From Bryoerythrophyllum caledonicum (Eukaryota; Streptophyta; Bryopsida; Pottiales; Pottiaceae), in the NCBI GenBank assembly GCA_963971425.1, contig OZ020525.1, positions 11,600,187 through 11,664,186 of the forward strand: DNA of 64,000 bases, given 5' to 3'. The notes beneath the pieces were generated by a model. That model made no database searches and was not told the origin of the DNA. It worked only from the letters and a program-made list of their open reading frames with translations. A program made the translations under genes and the position numbers. Shown here piece after piece: positions 47,440 through 58,506 of this stretch. The stretch's first letter is position 1, and every line of letters starts with the position of its first letter.

Positions 47440-47713
47440 GTATTTTGGTAGAAATCTAATGTTGTACCCATACGAATACAAGCTGATACCCTGTTGAAAT
47501 ATACTAACCAGCTAATATCCGCTTGTGGGATAGAATCTTCTCAGTGTTCATCGAATCTTTCCCGGGGTACATAGCATCTTCCCAAGGTACATTGAATCTT
47601 TCCTGTGGTATAAAGCATCTTTCCCAAGGTATAGAGAATGTTACCGGGGGTAACGGGAATCTTCCCCAGGGTACCAAGAAATGTCAATTCCTAGCCTTTT
47701 TGGCATTCCATAC
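47440..47713 (-). repeat. Right terminal inverted repeat of the 15-kb element, with 21-bp array F
   Basis: The reverse complement of the left TIR. The outer ~95 bp is almost identical to 32691-32785. Inside it are about seven 21-bp units (GGTACATTGAATCTTTCC and similar) against about three on the left. Confidence 0.8.
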
Positions 47714-47759
47714 CCGCCGCCATGCCCGTACCCGGCCTACGACCCGCCTTATGCCCCAG

Positions 47760-49995
47760 ACCCCGCCCCGCCCTCCTAATACCCCCCGACCCGGTCCCAC
47801 CCACAACAGAGTTAGGCTCTCTCTCCCCTATCGCCGTGCGATCGCCCCCTATGGCCGTGCAAAATGCACAGGCATTGCACAGAACCTGTGCACATTGATT
47901 CACAGCTTCAAGTCACTAGAATCGTAGGATCACCACGTGCACAACATCCAACATCGTCATTCAAGTAAGACTCAACCTTCTCCTTTATTTTCATCCCATC
48001 AAAATGTTACATTTTGACCTACGTTTTTAAATTTTTAAAATAGGGTTTTTTGCATGATTAGTCAATGTGTATGATTTTGTTGCAACACAAATTGTGAATC
48101 TATATTTTTGAATCTTGGGTTTTCTATGGATATTGCAATAGGAGAGGGTATGACGTTTCTGAGGTTCTATTATGGTGACGGGTATTTCAATGGGAGAGAG
48201 TGAGGTGGTTTAAGTATGCTTCATTGAAGTAGAACTAGTGCGTGACATATTTTGCATGCTTGTGATGGTGACGGGTATTTAAACGTGAGAGGATGAGGGT
48301 GTTTAAGTATGCCATGTTGACCACATGTCCGCTTGGGGGACTCTTGAAGGTTTGGGCATGTTCGTATGGTGTCAATCAATAACAATTATTGTGAAATTTC
48401 AATTGTAGATGGACATTGCTAAAAGCTTCGGGTGATTATAATTTTTTTCTTAAATTCAACATTTTATGAAAAAGCTACAGGGTTTACAGTTTCACTTGGA
48501 GAGACAAGGGACTTTGGGCAACTCCAAAAACTTTTGCTAGGACAATCGATTGAATGTGAGATTTTCAATAGTAGCAAATAATATCATTTCCTTTCATATG
48601 GTGAAAAATAATCTCTTATCTTAAGTGGAAAATACCATAATAATCTAAGTCAAACCTTTTCAGACATTGTCACCTTTTGTCGAGCATGGTACCATAAAAA
48701 CTTATTTTCCACATAAAACGTTAAGATAATCATATTTCTTATAAGAAGATTTTTTCCACTACAAGATGTGGTGTAAACCTTTTCATTGACCTTTCGGATT
48801 ATCATTCTAAAACATATTTAGTTCACAATAAAATAAAATGTGAATTGGCCATTTTTTAACCGCCACTCCTTGCACATTTGTGGTTAGAATACGGTACATC
48901 CCTTCCATACCTCTTAAAATTGTTGTACAAGGAATTAACGTCATCATTAATAGGATAGTAATGTTTTCAAACCTTGTGTAGTCCAAAGTTAACATGATTA
49001 TAATGTTCTAACCTTGAGTAGTGTAGAACCCTAATACCAAGTGTAGTCAAAGTCAGCTGATCCTACGTTTGGAAGGGAAGAAAATTAACGGTTTTATCTA
49101 CTTCAAACACTATAATCTTTCAATCCTTATACTCAGAGTTTAGGAAATTTTATGAGGTCCTTCAAGTAATACTTAATCTTATCTTTTCTTTTTTTGCCAC
49201 CAAAAACTTGCATTTTGACACGTTTTTGTAATTTGAAATTAAGATTTCTTGCATGATTCGTCACTCAAATGTTTGTAATATATGTGAGTGAGTATATTAG
49301 GGTTTAGGTTTTGTTTTGGATATTGCAATAGGAGAGGGTGTGACCTTTTTTTGGGTACATAAGATGGTGACGGGTATTTTAATGTGTGAAGGTGAGGTGC
49401 TTTAAGTATGCTTCGTTGACGTAGAAGTAGTATGTGACATATTTTGGGTTATTGTGATAGTGACGGGTATTTAAATGGGTGAGGGTGAGGGTGTTTAAAT
49501 ATGCTTTGGTGACATAGAACTAGTGCGTGACATATTTCGGGTCAATATCACGGTGACGGGTATTGCATGGAATTCCAGGGACGTTTTATCTATTTTTTTG
49601 CACGGTGACGGGTACTGCATTGAAGTCCAGGGACGTTTTCTCTATGTTTTTGCATGGTGACTGGTATTGCATTGAAGTCCAGGGACGTTTTATCTATGTT
49701 TTTGCACGGTGACAGGTATTGCATGGAAGTCCATGAACGTATTATCTATGTCTTTGCATGGTGACGGGTATTGCATTGAAGTCCAGGGACGTTTTATCTA
49801 TGTTTTTGCATGGTGATGGGTATTGCATATTTATGGTGTGTGTATTGGTGACTACTTTGTTTTTTTAGGTGTTGTGACGGGTATTTTTAAGTGAAGCAGG
49901 GACGTTTTTCCATTTTTTGCATGGTAATGACGGGTATTGCACATTGTTGGATGTTTAGTAGTGACTACTTTTATCATTGTAGGTTGTGACATATA
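47760..49995 (+). repeat. Left MULE TIR arm, expanded by GTGACGGGTATT repeats
   Basis: About 2.2 kb. It contains many units ending GGTGACGGGTATT, including about five near-identical ~62-bp tandem units at 49553-49830 (GGTATTGCATTGAAGTCCAG ... GTTTTTGCA). It is longer than the right arm because of this expansion. Confidence 0.82.
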
Positions 49996-50167
49996 TAGAA
50001 ATCGCTTATTCTTATATGGAGTTCAACTATGAAGTGTATTCATTTTCATTGCATTGAAACTAAACAATATTTGTATTGATATTTTGAAACTCATTTCCTT
50101 ATTACAATTTTGAATATTACATTTAATCGTGTTTTTTTCATTTTAATCTTTTTGTGTGTAGTGCAAC

Positions 50168-52544
50168 ATGCCGAAGTCACGAGATACTCTCAACGTTCAA
50201 AATCCTCCCGAAGGACCATTTTCGTTCCTTGATATTACATGGAACCATGGAAGTAGGAAAGGATGGGGTAATGCAAGTGCTATTGTGCATGTATACATTT
50301 CTTATGACCGCGTGGGAGATTTCATACAAGGTCAGACTTGTGATGATGACTCATCAGTTGGTTGGAATGTGAAAGAGCGAAAGAAAGGGGAACAGAAAAA
50401 GAGGCCGTATATTTCATCATTTATTGAGCATGTGTGGTATGAATGTGCATATGGCCCGGAAGATCATAGGAATGATCTACGTTTTTCTAAATCCCAAAAA
50501 AGATGATGCATTGCCGAATTCTCGGTGAAGCAATTGCAATTGTATCCAGATGTTGCTGAAATTGCATATTACCATGTTGATCACACACGAGAGGATGGAA
50601 CTCCTGCTCACGGCCCTAGTGATCTAGAGTCTATTGGGAGAAAAACCGCTTACCAACGAAGGATGAGTGCAGAAATGAAGGCGTGGGTGAAACGGAAACT
50701 AAGCGCAAGATTCACATCTCTTCAAATATTCGAAGAACATCGGCGGAATTGGAATGACCGAAAGAACTCAAGTGTCCTTTATACCCGGGATGACTTCATC
50801 AAGCTCAAAGACATTGCATACATGGAAGGACGCCAAAAGATGGGAATTTGGCGTAGAGATCCGTCGGACTTTACTAGTGTCAAGATGTGGACTCAGACAT
50901 GTCCCAAGAACGTGTTTATGTGGCATGAACAAGACGTTGTAACGAGCTTGCCTTTCATTTTGGGTATCTAGACCGATTGGCAAAGAAGAATGATGTTGAA
51001 ATTCGGGCATGAGAGAACAATCTCGATGGACGCAACTCACGGTACGAACATCCCTAACTACCTTCTGTGGTCGCTACTTGTGTTTGATGACTGGAATAAT
51101 GGAATTCCTATTGCTTGGGTGCTATCAGTCGATCCACGGAAGAGGATTTGACAATGTGGTTAGAACCTTACGGCGTCATATTGAAAAAAATATGCCAGAA
51201 TTCTTACCGTCATGTTTCATGATTGACGATGCTGCGGAGATCCGTAACGCTATTAAACGTGTTTGGCCGGAGGACAATATTCCCATTTACTTGTGTGCAT
51301 TCCACATTATCAAGAATTGGAAGAATCATATCATGCTCAAGGTCCCTAATGTAGGAAACTTACGGGATCTCGTATACAAAGCTCTCCACCATTTCTTGTA
51401 CTTAAAGATTGAGTACAAAGAAGAAGAATCCGCTTTTTTGGAACGCGCAAAGAAGATTGGTGAAACTCTTTTCCAAAACTTCTACGTGGATAAATTTCAA
51501 AAGTACTTTGAAACTCACTACAAGCATTAAGGTATACGTATTCTTCTTGATCTTTTTTAATTTTGCATTTTTTGTATTTCAATTCTTCACTTAGATTTAG
51601 AAAGATGACAAGGAAAATGATGTCAATATATGTGCTAAATGTGTTGTATTTATAATGATACAGGATTATACCTCATTGGTCACCGTCGACATCATCATTC
51701 CAACCAAGATACTCAATCTAGTATTGAAGGTTACCATGGAACTCTCAAACGGTAGATGTTGGTCGATAATCGAGATAGGCGGGGGAGAAGATTGGATTTC
51801 CTAGTATGGCGGTTAACAAACCCCGTTGTTAACCACTACATGTACATGCAAGGCCAAAAGATAAACGGTTATATTCCAAACAAATCAGTCGAAGGAATTG
51901 TAAAGAGAGGAATCGCACGAGCGAAGACAATTCCCCTTGAAGATATTCAACCGCCAAAGGAAGGGGATTTACTACGGAAGGTAAAATCGCAATCCGCTGA
52001 ACACCGTTGGTATGACATTTCTGAACCATTCACTTTGTATGCTTGTTGCTCATGTGAGTGGAGTATACGTGGGAACATATGTAAGCATCAACTCGGCGTT
52101 CTCAAAGTCTGTCATGATTTGTCATGGAAGGCCATATTAGAATTTCTAGGAACTTGTTATGGTTCGATTCGAGGGGGGCTCGAACCCATGTTCTCTCACA
52201 ATGTTCCAAGTGACCCTTTTGAAATTGGGGATGATGAATACGAGGATGACGAGGACGTAGCGGAAGACAATGATGTTCATGGAGATGATAATCTATCGAG
52301 GGATGACATTGTGCCAGAATTCGACACTCCTGATGTGTTGATAGATGTTCTACGAAAAGAGAACATTGGTGATAACGAAGCTAAGAGGACTCCAATATCT
52401 ACGGAGGGTATTGTACGTATGATTAGAAGTTTGGTAGAGGAGGCAATACTTGAAGCTTCCAATGGTGGTGATGCCCTTCTTCACCACTTGCAATCGATGA
52501 TGTCTACCGTGGTATGTGACATACGTCGAATCCGTACTTTGTAA
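50168..52544 (+). pseudogene. MULE transposase with SWIM zinc finger, broken
   Basis: Reading through breaks, the N-terminal region is 50168-50960. The DDE core follows with the first Asp in RTISMDATHGTN (near 51025) and WNNGIPIAWVLS. The second Asp region is SCFMIDDAAEIRNAIKRVWP (near 51220) with CAFHIIKNWKNH. The Glu lies in an IEGYHGTLKR-like segment near 51725, and a SWIM finger CSCEWSIRGNICKHQ (52046-52090) is near the end. Damage: a stop at 50501, a stop at 50970 that looks like CAG to TAG, a frameshift near 51145, and another before 51756. This fits MULE architecture with recent pseudogenisation. Confidence 0.82.
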
Positions 52545-53100
52545 GAGGACGACATTTCTCATCCTCAAGCATCCTTTGAAATTGTATACACTGAAGATGG
52601 AAATTTGGTTGCAAGAAAGAAAGATTGGAGAGAAAAAATAGTGCACTCTCGAAAGAGGAGTAGAAATAATATCCTAATAGAATAGAAAATAGATAGATAT
52701 TACGTAGCTTTCCTAGTGAGTTGTTTTAAGCATTTTCTGTTGAATTTAAGGTTTTTTTCTGTACAAGTGCATTGAAGTAGTATGCATTGATATATTTTGT
52801 TATTTTATGAGGAAATATATTTCATAAGCACCACGTGATTTATAATATGTATTTGCAGTTGTATATAAAGCATTAACATACACTTTGTCCATGCACTTTG
52901 AAATTCTTTTGTTTCCTTTTTAATAGTGTGATATTTCTTTTATAAAAATTGTTTATTATCCATTTGAAATTAGGTACTCACATAAAAGATACAACAACTC
53001 ATTGAACTCATTCACTCTATTGTCAAAGAACACAAAATATGCAAATGTGAATTACATAAGAAATACAAAACCATAGAAGTCGATTACAACCAAATACTTC
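52545..53100. other. MULE interior between convergent genes
   Basis: AT-rich, no exon seen. It presumably holds the 3' ends and terminators of the two convergent MULE genes. Confidence 0.4.
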
Positions 53101-53112
53101 ATAAAAAAAACA

Positions 53113-54161
53113 CTAATCATCGTCATTCTCGGCATCATCCTCTCCTTCCTTTTCTTCTTCATCTTCTTCTTCTTCTTCTTCATCTTCTTCTTCATCTTCT
53201 TCTTCTTCTTCATCTTCTTCTTCATCTTCGTCGTTCTCCATATCTTCGGCATGTGCGTCCTCGTACACGGAACACAATGCTTCAACGCGCTCCATGGAAA
53301 GTATGTTCTTCAAGTGGAAGACACTCTTCTCCGCATCCACAAAGCGTTCAATAAACGCCTTCTTCCCCTCCTTGTAACAATAATTGAAAAAACACCACGT
53401 TAGAATAATAAATGAACTTAAAAGAAAATTCGAACATGTGGAATTAAAGAAACATAGGATTACAACACACATGAGAATAGAAAAAACTACGCTTACATGG
53501 CTTCAATGGAACATTGACGGTGCCATTCTACCAACTCCTTCACGGTCCAAGCTCTCCTCCGCAAATTCTTTCTCCAATTTTAGCGCTCATCAAATGCAAC
53601 CTTCACGTCCTTCAACCAAGCAATATCCACCACATTGGCACCACGGCTACACTCCAACTTGATAACAACCGCGGCAAAATCGGGATTGCGTGGAAGAGCA
53701 TCTACCATCATCGCATCCAACTCTCCAAACCCTTCCTTCTTTGCCCCAAGGTACGTCCAATACTTCTTCTTCAACAACGTGGCAAGTAATGGTTTGGCCA
53801 TTTTATCTCCAGTGGCCTTGGTCTCGACCTTCATCCACAAAGCCTCCGCCGCGTCTTTCCAAGCTTTGAGTCTTCTCCACAACTCCTTCCTTTGTCTCTT
53901 AAAAGGATTGGTCAAAATCTTCGCGTTCATCCGTCTGGAGTTGATATCGCGGAGCTTTGGGTGTGCCTTAGACGGACGTCCAAGAGACAAAGCAGCCAAT
54001 TCCATGGCATGGTGATCACGTAGGTGTTTACCTAAGTGTCTCCGATGCTTCCATGGTTCGAAACCACAACTCTCCACCGAACAGTGCCATGGCGTAGCCG
54101 TCGCGAGAACCTCCTTGAAGTCACAACCGAGAACAGCTTCAGGTAACCCAGAGAGCACCAT
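53113..54161 (-). CDS. MULE second gene: C2H2 finger, helical middle, Glu/Asp-rich tail
   Basis: ATG at 54161. Near residue 25 is WHCSVESCGFEPWKHRRHLG then KHLRDHH, a CxxxxC...HxxxxHH zinc finger. A Lys/Ala-rich helical middle follows (FKRQRKELWRRLKAWKDAAE). The first frame ends at 53580. A one-base shift carries on through ESLD.../ELVEWHRQCSIEAM to a donor near 53500, and a further exon (about 53370-53113) encodes EGKKAFIERFVDAEKSVFHLK and an almost pure Glu/Asp tail. It is convergent with the transposase inside shared TIRs. Accessory proteins are known from MuDR (mudrB), but I see no homology to mudrB. The apparent shift may be a real mutation or a missed intron. Confidence 0.55.
53145..53240. 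repeat. (CTT)n microsatellite coding for poly-Glu
   Basis: An imperfect CTT/CAT trinucleotide run of about 95 bp. On the minus strand it encodes the acidic tail of the MULE second gene. Confidence 0.85.
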
Positions 54162-54205
54162 CGCTAAAAAAAATCAACAAGAAAGTAAGAATGACATTGA
54201 CATAA

Positions 54206-55224
54206 TGTATGTCACGACCTATAATGATAAAAGTAGTCACTACCAAACACCCAACAATGTACAATACCCGTAACTACCATGCAAAGAAAGAAAAAACGTC
54301 CCTGTTCCACTCAAAAATACCCGTCACAACACCTAAAATAACAAAGTAGTCACCAATGTACGCACACAAGTATGCAATACCCGTCACCGTGCCAAAAAGA
54401 TAGAAAAACGTCCCTGGACTTCAATGCAATACCCGTCACAATGCAAAAACTTAGATAAAACGTCCCTGGACTTCAATGCAATACCCGTCACCGTGATCAT
54501 AATCCAAAATATGTCACGCACTACTACTATCTCAACAAAGCATACTTAAACACCCTCACCCTCTCACGTTTAAATACCCGTCACCATCACAAGCATGCAA
54601 AATATGCCACGCACTAGTTCTACTTCAATGAAGCATACTTAAACCACCTCACTCTCTCCTATTGAAATACCCGTCACCATAATAGAACCTCAAAAACGTC
54701 ATACCCTCTCCTATTTCAATACCCATAGAAAATCCAAGATTCAAAAATATAGACCCACAATTTGTGTTGCAACAAAATCATACACATTGACTAATCATGC
54801 AAAAAACCCTACTTTAAAATTTTAAAAACCTAGGTCAAAATGTAACATTTTGATGGGATGAAAACAAAGGAGAAGGTTGAATCTTACTTGAATGACGATG
54901 ATGGATGTTGTGCACGTGGTGATACTTCACCTCCTACAATGTCTTGTGATTTGCAAGTGTCAATCCTATCTGTGAACATGTTCTGTCAGTGCGCAGGTTC
55001 TCTGCACATTTTTATGCTGCCATAGGAGGCGATCACGGCGATAGGGGGCGAGTCAACTGGATGGGTCGGGGGTATCGGGCGGGGTAGGGGTATTGGGCGG
55101 GGTAGGGGTATTAGGCGGGGTAGGGGGTTACGAGGGTATCACACGGTCGCGGCTAGGTATTGGCGGGGGCTGGGTATTGGCGGCTGCGCGCGGCGTGAAT
55201 GCCGGACGGCGGACAGGCTGGCCG
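54206..55224 (-). repeat. Right MULE TIR arm
   Basis: The inverted counterpart of the left arm, about 1.0 kb, with fewer GTGACGGGTATT units. Its GC-rich outer end (55060-55224) contains GGCGGGGTAGGGGTATT tandem units and runs into the gap. Confidence 0.82.
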
Positions 55225-55424
55225 NNNNNNNNNNNNNNNNNNNNNNNNNNNNNNNNNNNNNNNNNNNNNNNNNNNNNNNNNNNNNNNNNNNNNNNNNNNN
55301 NNNNNNNNNNNNNNNNNNNNNNNNNNNNNNNNNNNNNNNNNNNNNNNNNNNNNNNNNNNNNNNNNNNNNNNNNNNNNNNNNNNNNNNNNNNNNNNNNNNN
55401 NNNNNNNNNNNNNNNNNNNNNNNN
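55225..55424. other. Assembly gap, 200 N
   Basis: Exactly 200 N, a usual scaffold placeholder. It starts inside the GC-rich repetitive end of the MULE, which is the likely cause of the break. Confidence 0.98.
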
Positions 55425-56047
55425 GGTCAGTTTTGGCACCTCCTTGCCATTTCATAAATTTTTCTCTTGGAACACCGGTCAAATCTGAGTGGTTCGGAGA
55501 CAGTGGTTAACACTGGGTATCACCTAGGCAATACATGAATATTACCTAGGTATTATATGTGTATCAAATGGGCGTCACACATGTCTCACCTTGGTATTAC
55601 ATGGGTATCACCTCAACATTACATGGGTATCATCTAGACAAATCTCTTGAATTTTCCAAATTTTTTTGGACATCCTCCATTGTGAATCAATTATGTACAA
55701 AATTGACCAATGCTTAGGGTATGCTAGTTGTACTTAAAAGATTTAGCTCTAAAAGGAAACGTTGGAGTAACATATTCAAGTTTTGGTTTAATTAATGACT
55801 TCAACATAAGGTGCACGATAAACTGCTAATAAGCCCCTCTAGCATGATATTTTGGGCACTGCAACGAAACCTGATTGTTTCGTGTCTTAATTCAGACACT
55901 GGAATGATTCTGTTCACAAGAATATTTGCATGAGAAACTCCTGGAAAACAGACGGAAACAGATCCTCATTTGACTAAAATTGAGGGAACTTGCGTATGTA
56001 ACTTTGACTTGGCAAATTAGATCCGGGCGAAAACGGGAAAGGCATCT
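55425..56047. other. Post-gap flank with GGTATCA/ATTACCTAGG repeats
   Basis: 55510-55640 has short degenerate repeats of TGGGTATCACCTAGG and ATTACATGGGTATCA. No gene is seen. Confidence 0.45.
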
Positions 56048-56059
56048 TTGCATGGTAGA

Positions 56060-57083
56060 ATGAGCCTCGCGACTGATGGCTTGGAGTGCCAAATATGCGT
56101 TTTAGCTGGAGCGATGCGTAACCAGCTGATCCATTCGAATATGTCGGAGACTGTTACGAGCAACAACATCGACTACTGCAAGGAGCATGGGCGAGACTTC
56201 TGCCATGAATGTTTATACTGTGTGTCCGATAGCCGGGTCTTAAAAATTCCAGAGAACGGTTGCCCGGAGTTTCCAGTTTTTGTAGACGATGCGACAGCAA
56301 GCGGTGGCTGGCGATGCAAAGGTGAATGTATAGTCGCCTTCCATCTGCGAAGCTGAAGTCTAGCTCTCAGGTTCCACTCCCGAAGCTGGAACTCAAGAAT
56401 GAGTTGATGCAGCAGGAGTCACTTCTTGGAGTATTTCGCCGGTTGCTGCCTATGTGCATGCACAACGCAATGGTACTTCTTCGCTAATCAGCCGCGCTTC
56501 GACATAATGAAGGACTTCGAGGCGTTCGAGGAAGCCATATTCTACCAGGAGTCGGCTCTTCACAGACCGGAATTCTCCATAGCGCGGATTCTCCAGGTTC
56601 ATGACGAGGTTTTTGATTTCGATATCCACGACATGGCTGCTGAGTTTAAGAGGAAGGCGAGAGCAGAGGTGAAGAAAGCTCTATTCCAATTCAGATTCGA
56701 CCATAATTCCAGCGAAATGAATTCCACAATGGCGGATTCACTCGGTATATTGAATGAGCGTCAGGTACTGGAAACATGCGCCAGAATCTCCCTCGTTTCT
56801 GCAGTCTCTCCTTGTCATGGAGCGTGACTGTCGGATGAAAAATAAAGAGAAGTTTTTCTGTCTCCCTGTCCTGAACACACGAGAGTTCACCTAGGAGATG
56901 TTTGATGCTTTCAAGCCTGCCTACACAAGGCTGTACCGAGAATCCATTCGTCTTGTTTGGAGATCCCAGGACCGGTCTCTTCTCTCCATTGAAGCTGTCA
57001 ACGCAACTGAACACCAACTGGCAATGAAGAAGAAGAAGAAGAAAAATAGACCACAAGGTTTACCACCAATCAATTACAGTTGA
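56060..57083 (+). pseudogene. Disrupted Cys-rich (zinc-finger-like) gene, family unknown
   Basis: The first piece (56060-56356) has CQICVLAGA and CKEHGRDFCHECLYC, a Cys/His cluster of MYND or B-box style. A second piece, in another frame, runs LPKLELKNELMQQESLLGVFRRLLP into (third frame, 56426-56827) FANQPRFDIMKDFEAFEEAI, HRPEFSIARILQVHDEVFD and AAEFKRKARAEVKKALF. A further segment near 56890-57080 reads MFDAFKPAYTRLYRESI. The pieces are collinear and well composed but shift frame at least twice without clean splice sites. It is either a decayed gene or a gene with introns I could not resolve. I do not recognise the family. Confidence 0.45.
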
Positions 57084-57089
57084 TTGGCG

Positions 57090-58060
57090 GTTTAGGGCAT
57101 TGCTAGTTGTGTTACCTCTCCTCGATCGATTTGTAACTCTTTCTCCACTCATGTGATAAATTCAACATGCCGTGTAAGTGCATCTACACGATTATTAGAA
57201 AAATGTTAGTAAAATTCTTTGAATGTCTGAGGTGTACTGTAAATGTAATTCTTGAGTTCACATGCACGTCTACAAAGCAAATTGATGAAATCTTTTAAAT
57301 GCACTTTGAAGAGGCTTCGAGATGGAGCATATGTAATTAAGGTTTTCCATGAAATGCCAAGGGCAAAGAGTTTCATTCGAAAAGCTACACCAGGTGATGG
57401 AATTGCAAATCCTAACATGTTTCTTAAGTTTCTGTAAATGATCAGTGCTCTTGCTGGAGGAGTTGACAGGATCGATTCAGCTTAGTATGTGGAGACTGAT
57501 CTGAGGTAATTGGTTCAACATGAAGATTGGAGGACGTTGCTGGGGAGTGCGCTCATACCCATGGTTTTGTTATGAAAAGGATAAACGGGAAAAACTAAAC
57601 CATGAATATTGAATTTTCAATATGGAGACTGTTACTTACAATTTTGTAAATGTATTACTATGTGAAGTTGGTTTTTGTTTCACAAAATGTTACAAGCAAG
57701 CAATTTCTTTTGGAGAGGGTGGGCGTGAGGTACGTTAGTGTCTGATTCTCAAGCAGAGTTTTTTATGTCACGAAGCAAACCGGTTCATGAGAACATGCCA
57801 ACGACCGCCCTAAAAATGTGACAGAAATATACACAAGCAAAATATTCAATTGGAGAAGCTGATATACACTTCCATTCTATCAGCGTTTCAATCAACGCCA
57901 CACATAATATTAAGCAAACCAAGCGGTACCACAAGCACTCCTGCGCTGATCAACGACGTTTAAACAAATGCACCAGAGATCTGTGCATGCTCCACAACAT
58001 CATTATTTAATATACTAACGTCAAAATCGATCCAGACAAAAGACTTCAACCAACATTAGA
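57090..58060. other. Intergenic, nothing firm
   Basis: 57270-57440 weakly resembles a pentatricopeptide-repeat relic (GAYVIKVFHEMPRAK), too short to call. The last 150 bp is presumably the 3' UTR of the LTP gene. Confidence 0.35.
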
Positions 58061-58065
58061 CGTCA

Positions 58066-58506
58066 CTACTGACCTCCAGGAATCACAAGACCTGCAAAAC
58101 ACATCAACAAAGACAACGTTAGAATCAAAGTGACAACTCCTACTATAGCATCGACAATCGAGTGTAATATAAACTCCTTACCGTTGCATCGTGTGCCAGC
58201 CTTGAAGCGGAGGTTGCACTTCTGAGGGATGAGAACCGCGAACTCAGGCTTGCCGCCGAGAGAGTTGAAGCCGGGGTCAGCCGAGGCCGAGCACACGCAC
58301 GCAATCCCGGCGTCTGAGTTGAAGGCGGAGACGGCCTGGCAGCACGCACCCGTGGGCACCACATCCGCCCTCGTCGCGGACAAGCACGAAGACAGCTTCG
58401 TCAGATCGCATTGCGCCTGCGTGGACTCCACCCCGAATCCCAGCACCACCACCATCACCACCACCATGCACATCGCTATGCCTGAACTCCTCCTCACCAT
58501 CGCCAT
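58066..58506 (-). CDS. Nonspecific lipid-transfer protein (secreted, eight-cysteine)
   Basis: Two exons, 58506-58182 and 58091-58066, phase 1 to 2, encode 116 residues. Residues 1-31 are a signal peptide with a hydrophobic VVVMVVVLGF core, cleaved about STQA|QC. The mature protein has the full eight-cysteine pattern: C33, C41, CC 55-56, CxC 70/72, C97, C107. The last exon adds only LVIPGGQ, a short-final-exon arrangement I recall from DIR1-like/type-d nsLTPs. These proteins carry lipids in the cell wall and in defence or cuticle processes. The exact ligand is unknown. There is no GPI tail. Alternative readings that run past the donor add a hydrophobic tail and are less likely. Confidence 0.9.
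   Translation of the reverse strand: MAMVRRSSGIAMCMVVVMVVVLGFGVESTQAQCDLTKLSSCLSATRADVVPTGACCQAVSAFNSDAGIACVCSASADPGFNSLGGKPEFAVLIPQKCNLRFKAGTRCNGKEFILHSIVDAIVGVVTLILTLSLLMCFAGLVIPGGQ

Larger units (their letters stand above)
32691..47713. mobile_element. Putative 15.0-kb integrase/HECT DNA transposon with captured host genes
   Basis: The two ends are inverted copies. From 32691 rightward and from 47713 leftward (reverse complement) both read GTATGGAATGCCAAAAAGGC and stay nearly identical for about 95 bp. They then diverge in the number of 21-bp units and become similar again (TATTAGC.GG.TAGT, GGGTATCA.C.TGTATTC). The total inverted repeat is about 180 bp on the left and 270 bp on the right. 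Inside are a DDE integrase-core gene, a HECT-domain gene, fragments of three host genes and six further arrays or clusters of the 21-bp unit. I find no convincing target duplication: the left flank ends TCAGTC and the right flank starts CCGCCG. The absence may reflect rearrangement, or the adjoining MULE. Confidence 0.72.
47714..55224. mobile_element. Mutator-like element with kilobase-long TIRs (right end in assembly gap)
   Basis: The left arm (about 47.76-49.99 kb) and right arm (about 54.20-55.22 kb) are inverted copies. Matching pairs include ATCACCACGTGCACAACATCCA, TCAAAATGTAACATTTTGA, the GTGACGGGTATT repeats and, at the inner edge, TAGTGACTACTTTTATCATT. Between them are a MULE transposase (+) and a second gene (-). 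Long TIRs with mudrA-like and accessory genes are typical of MULEs. The outermost ends are GC-rich (CCCCGCC-type). The right one is cut by the N gap, so I could not check the expected 9-bp target duplication. Confidence 0.82.

Noticed and set aside
57252-57437. Possible pentatricopeptide-repeat gene
   Set aside because: Only about 15 residues resemble a PPR motif and stops follow at once; too weak to annotate.
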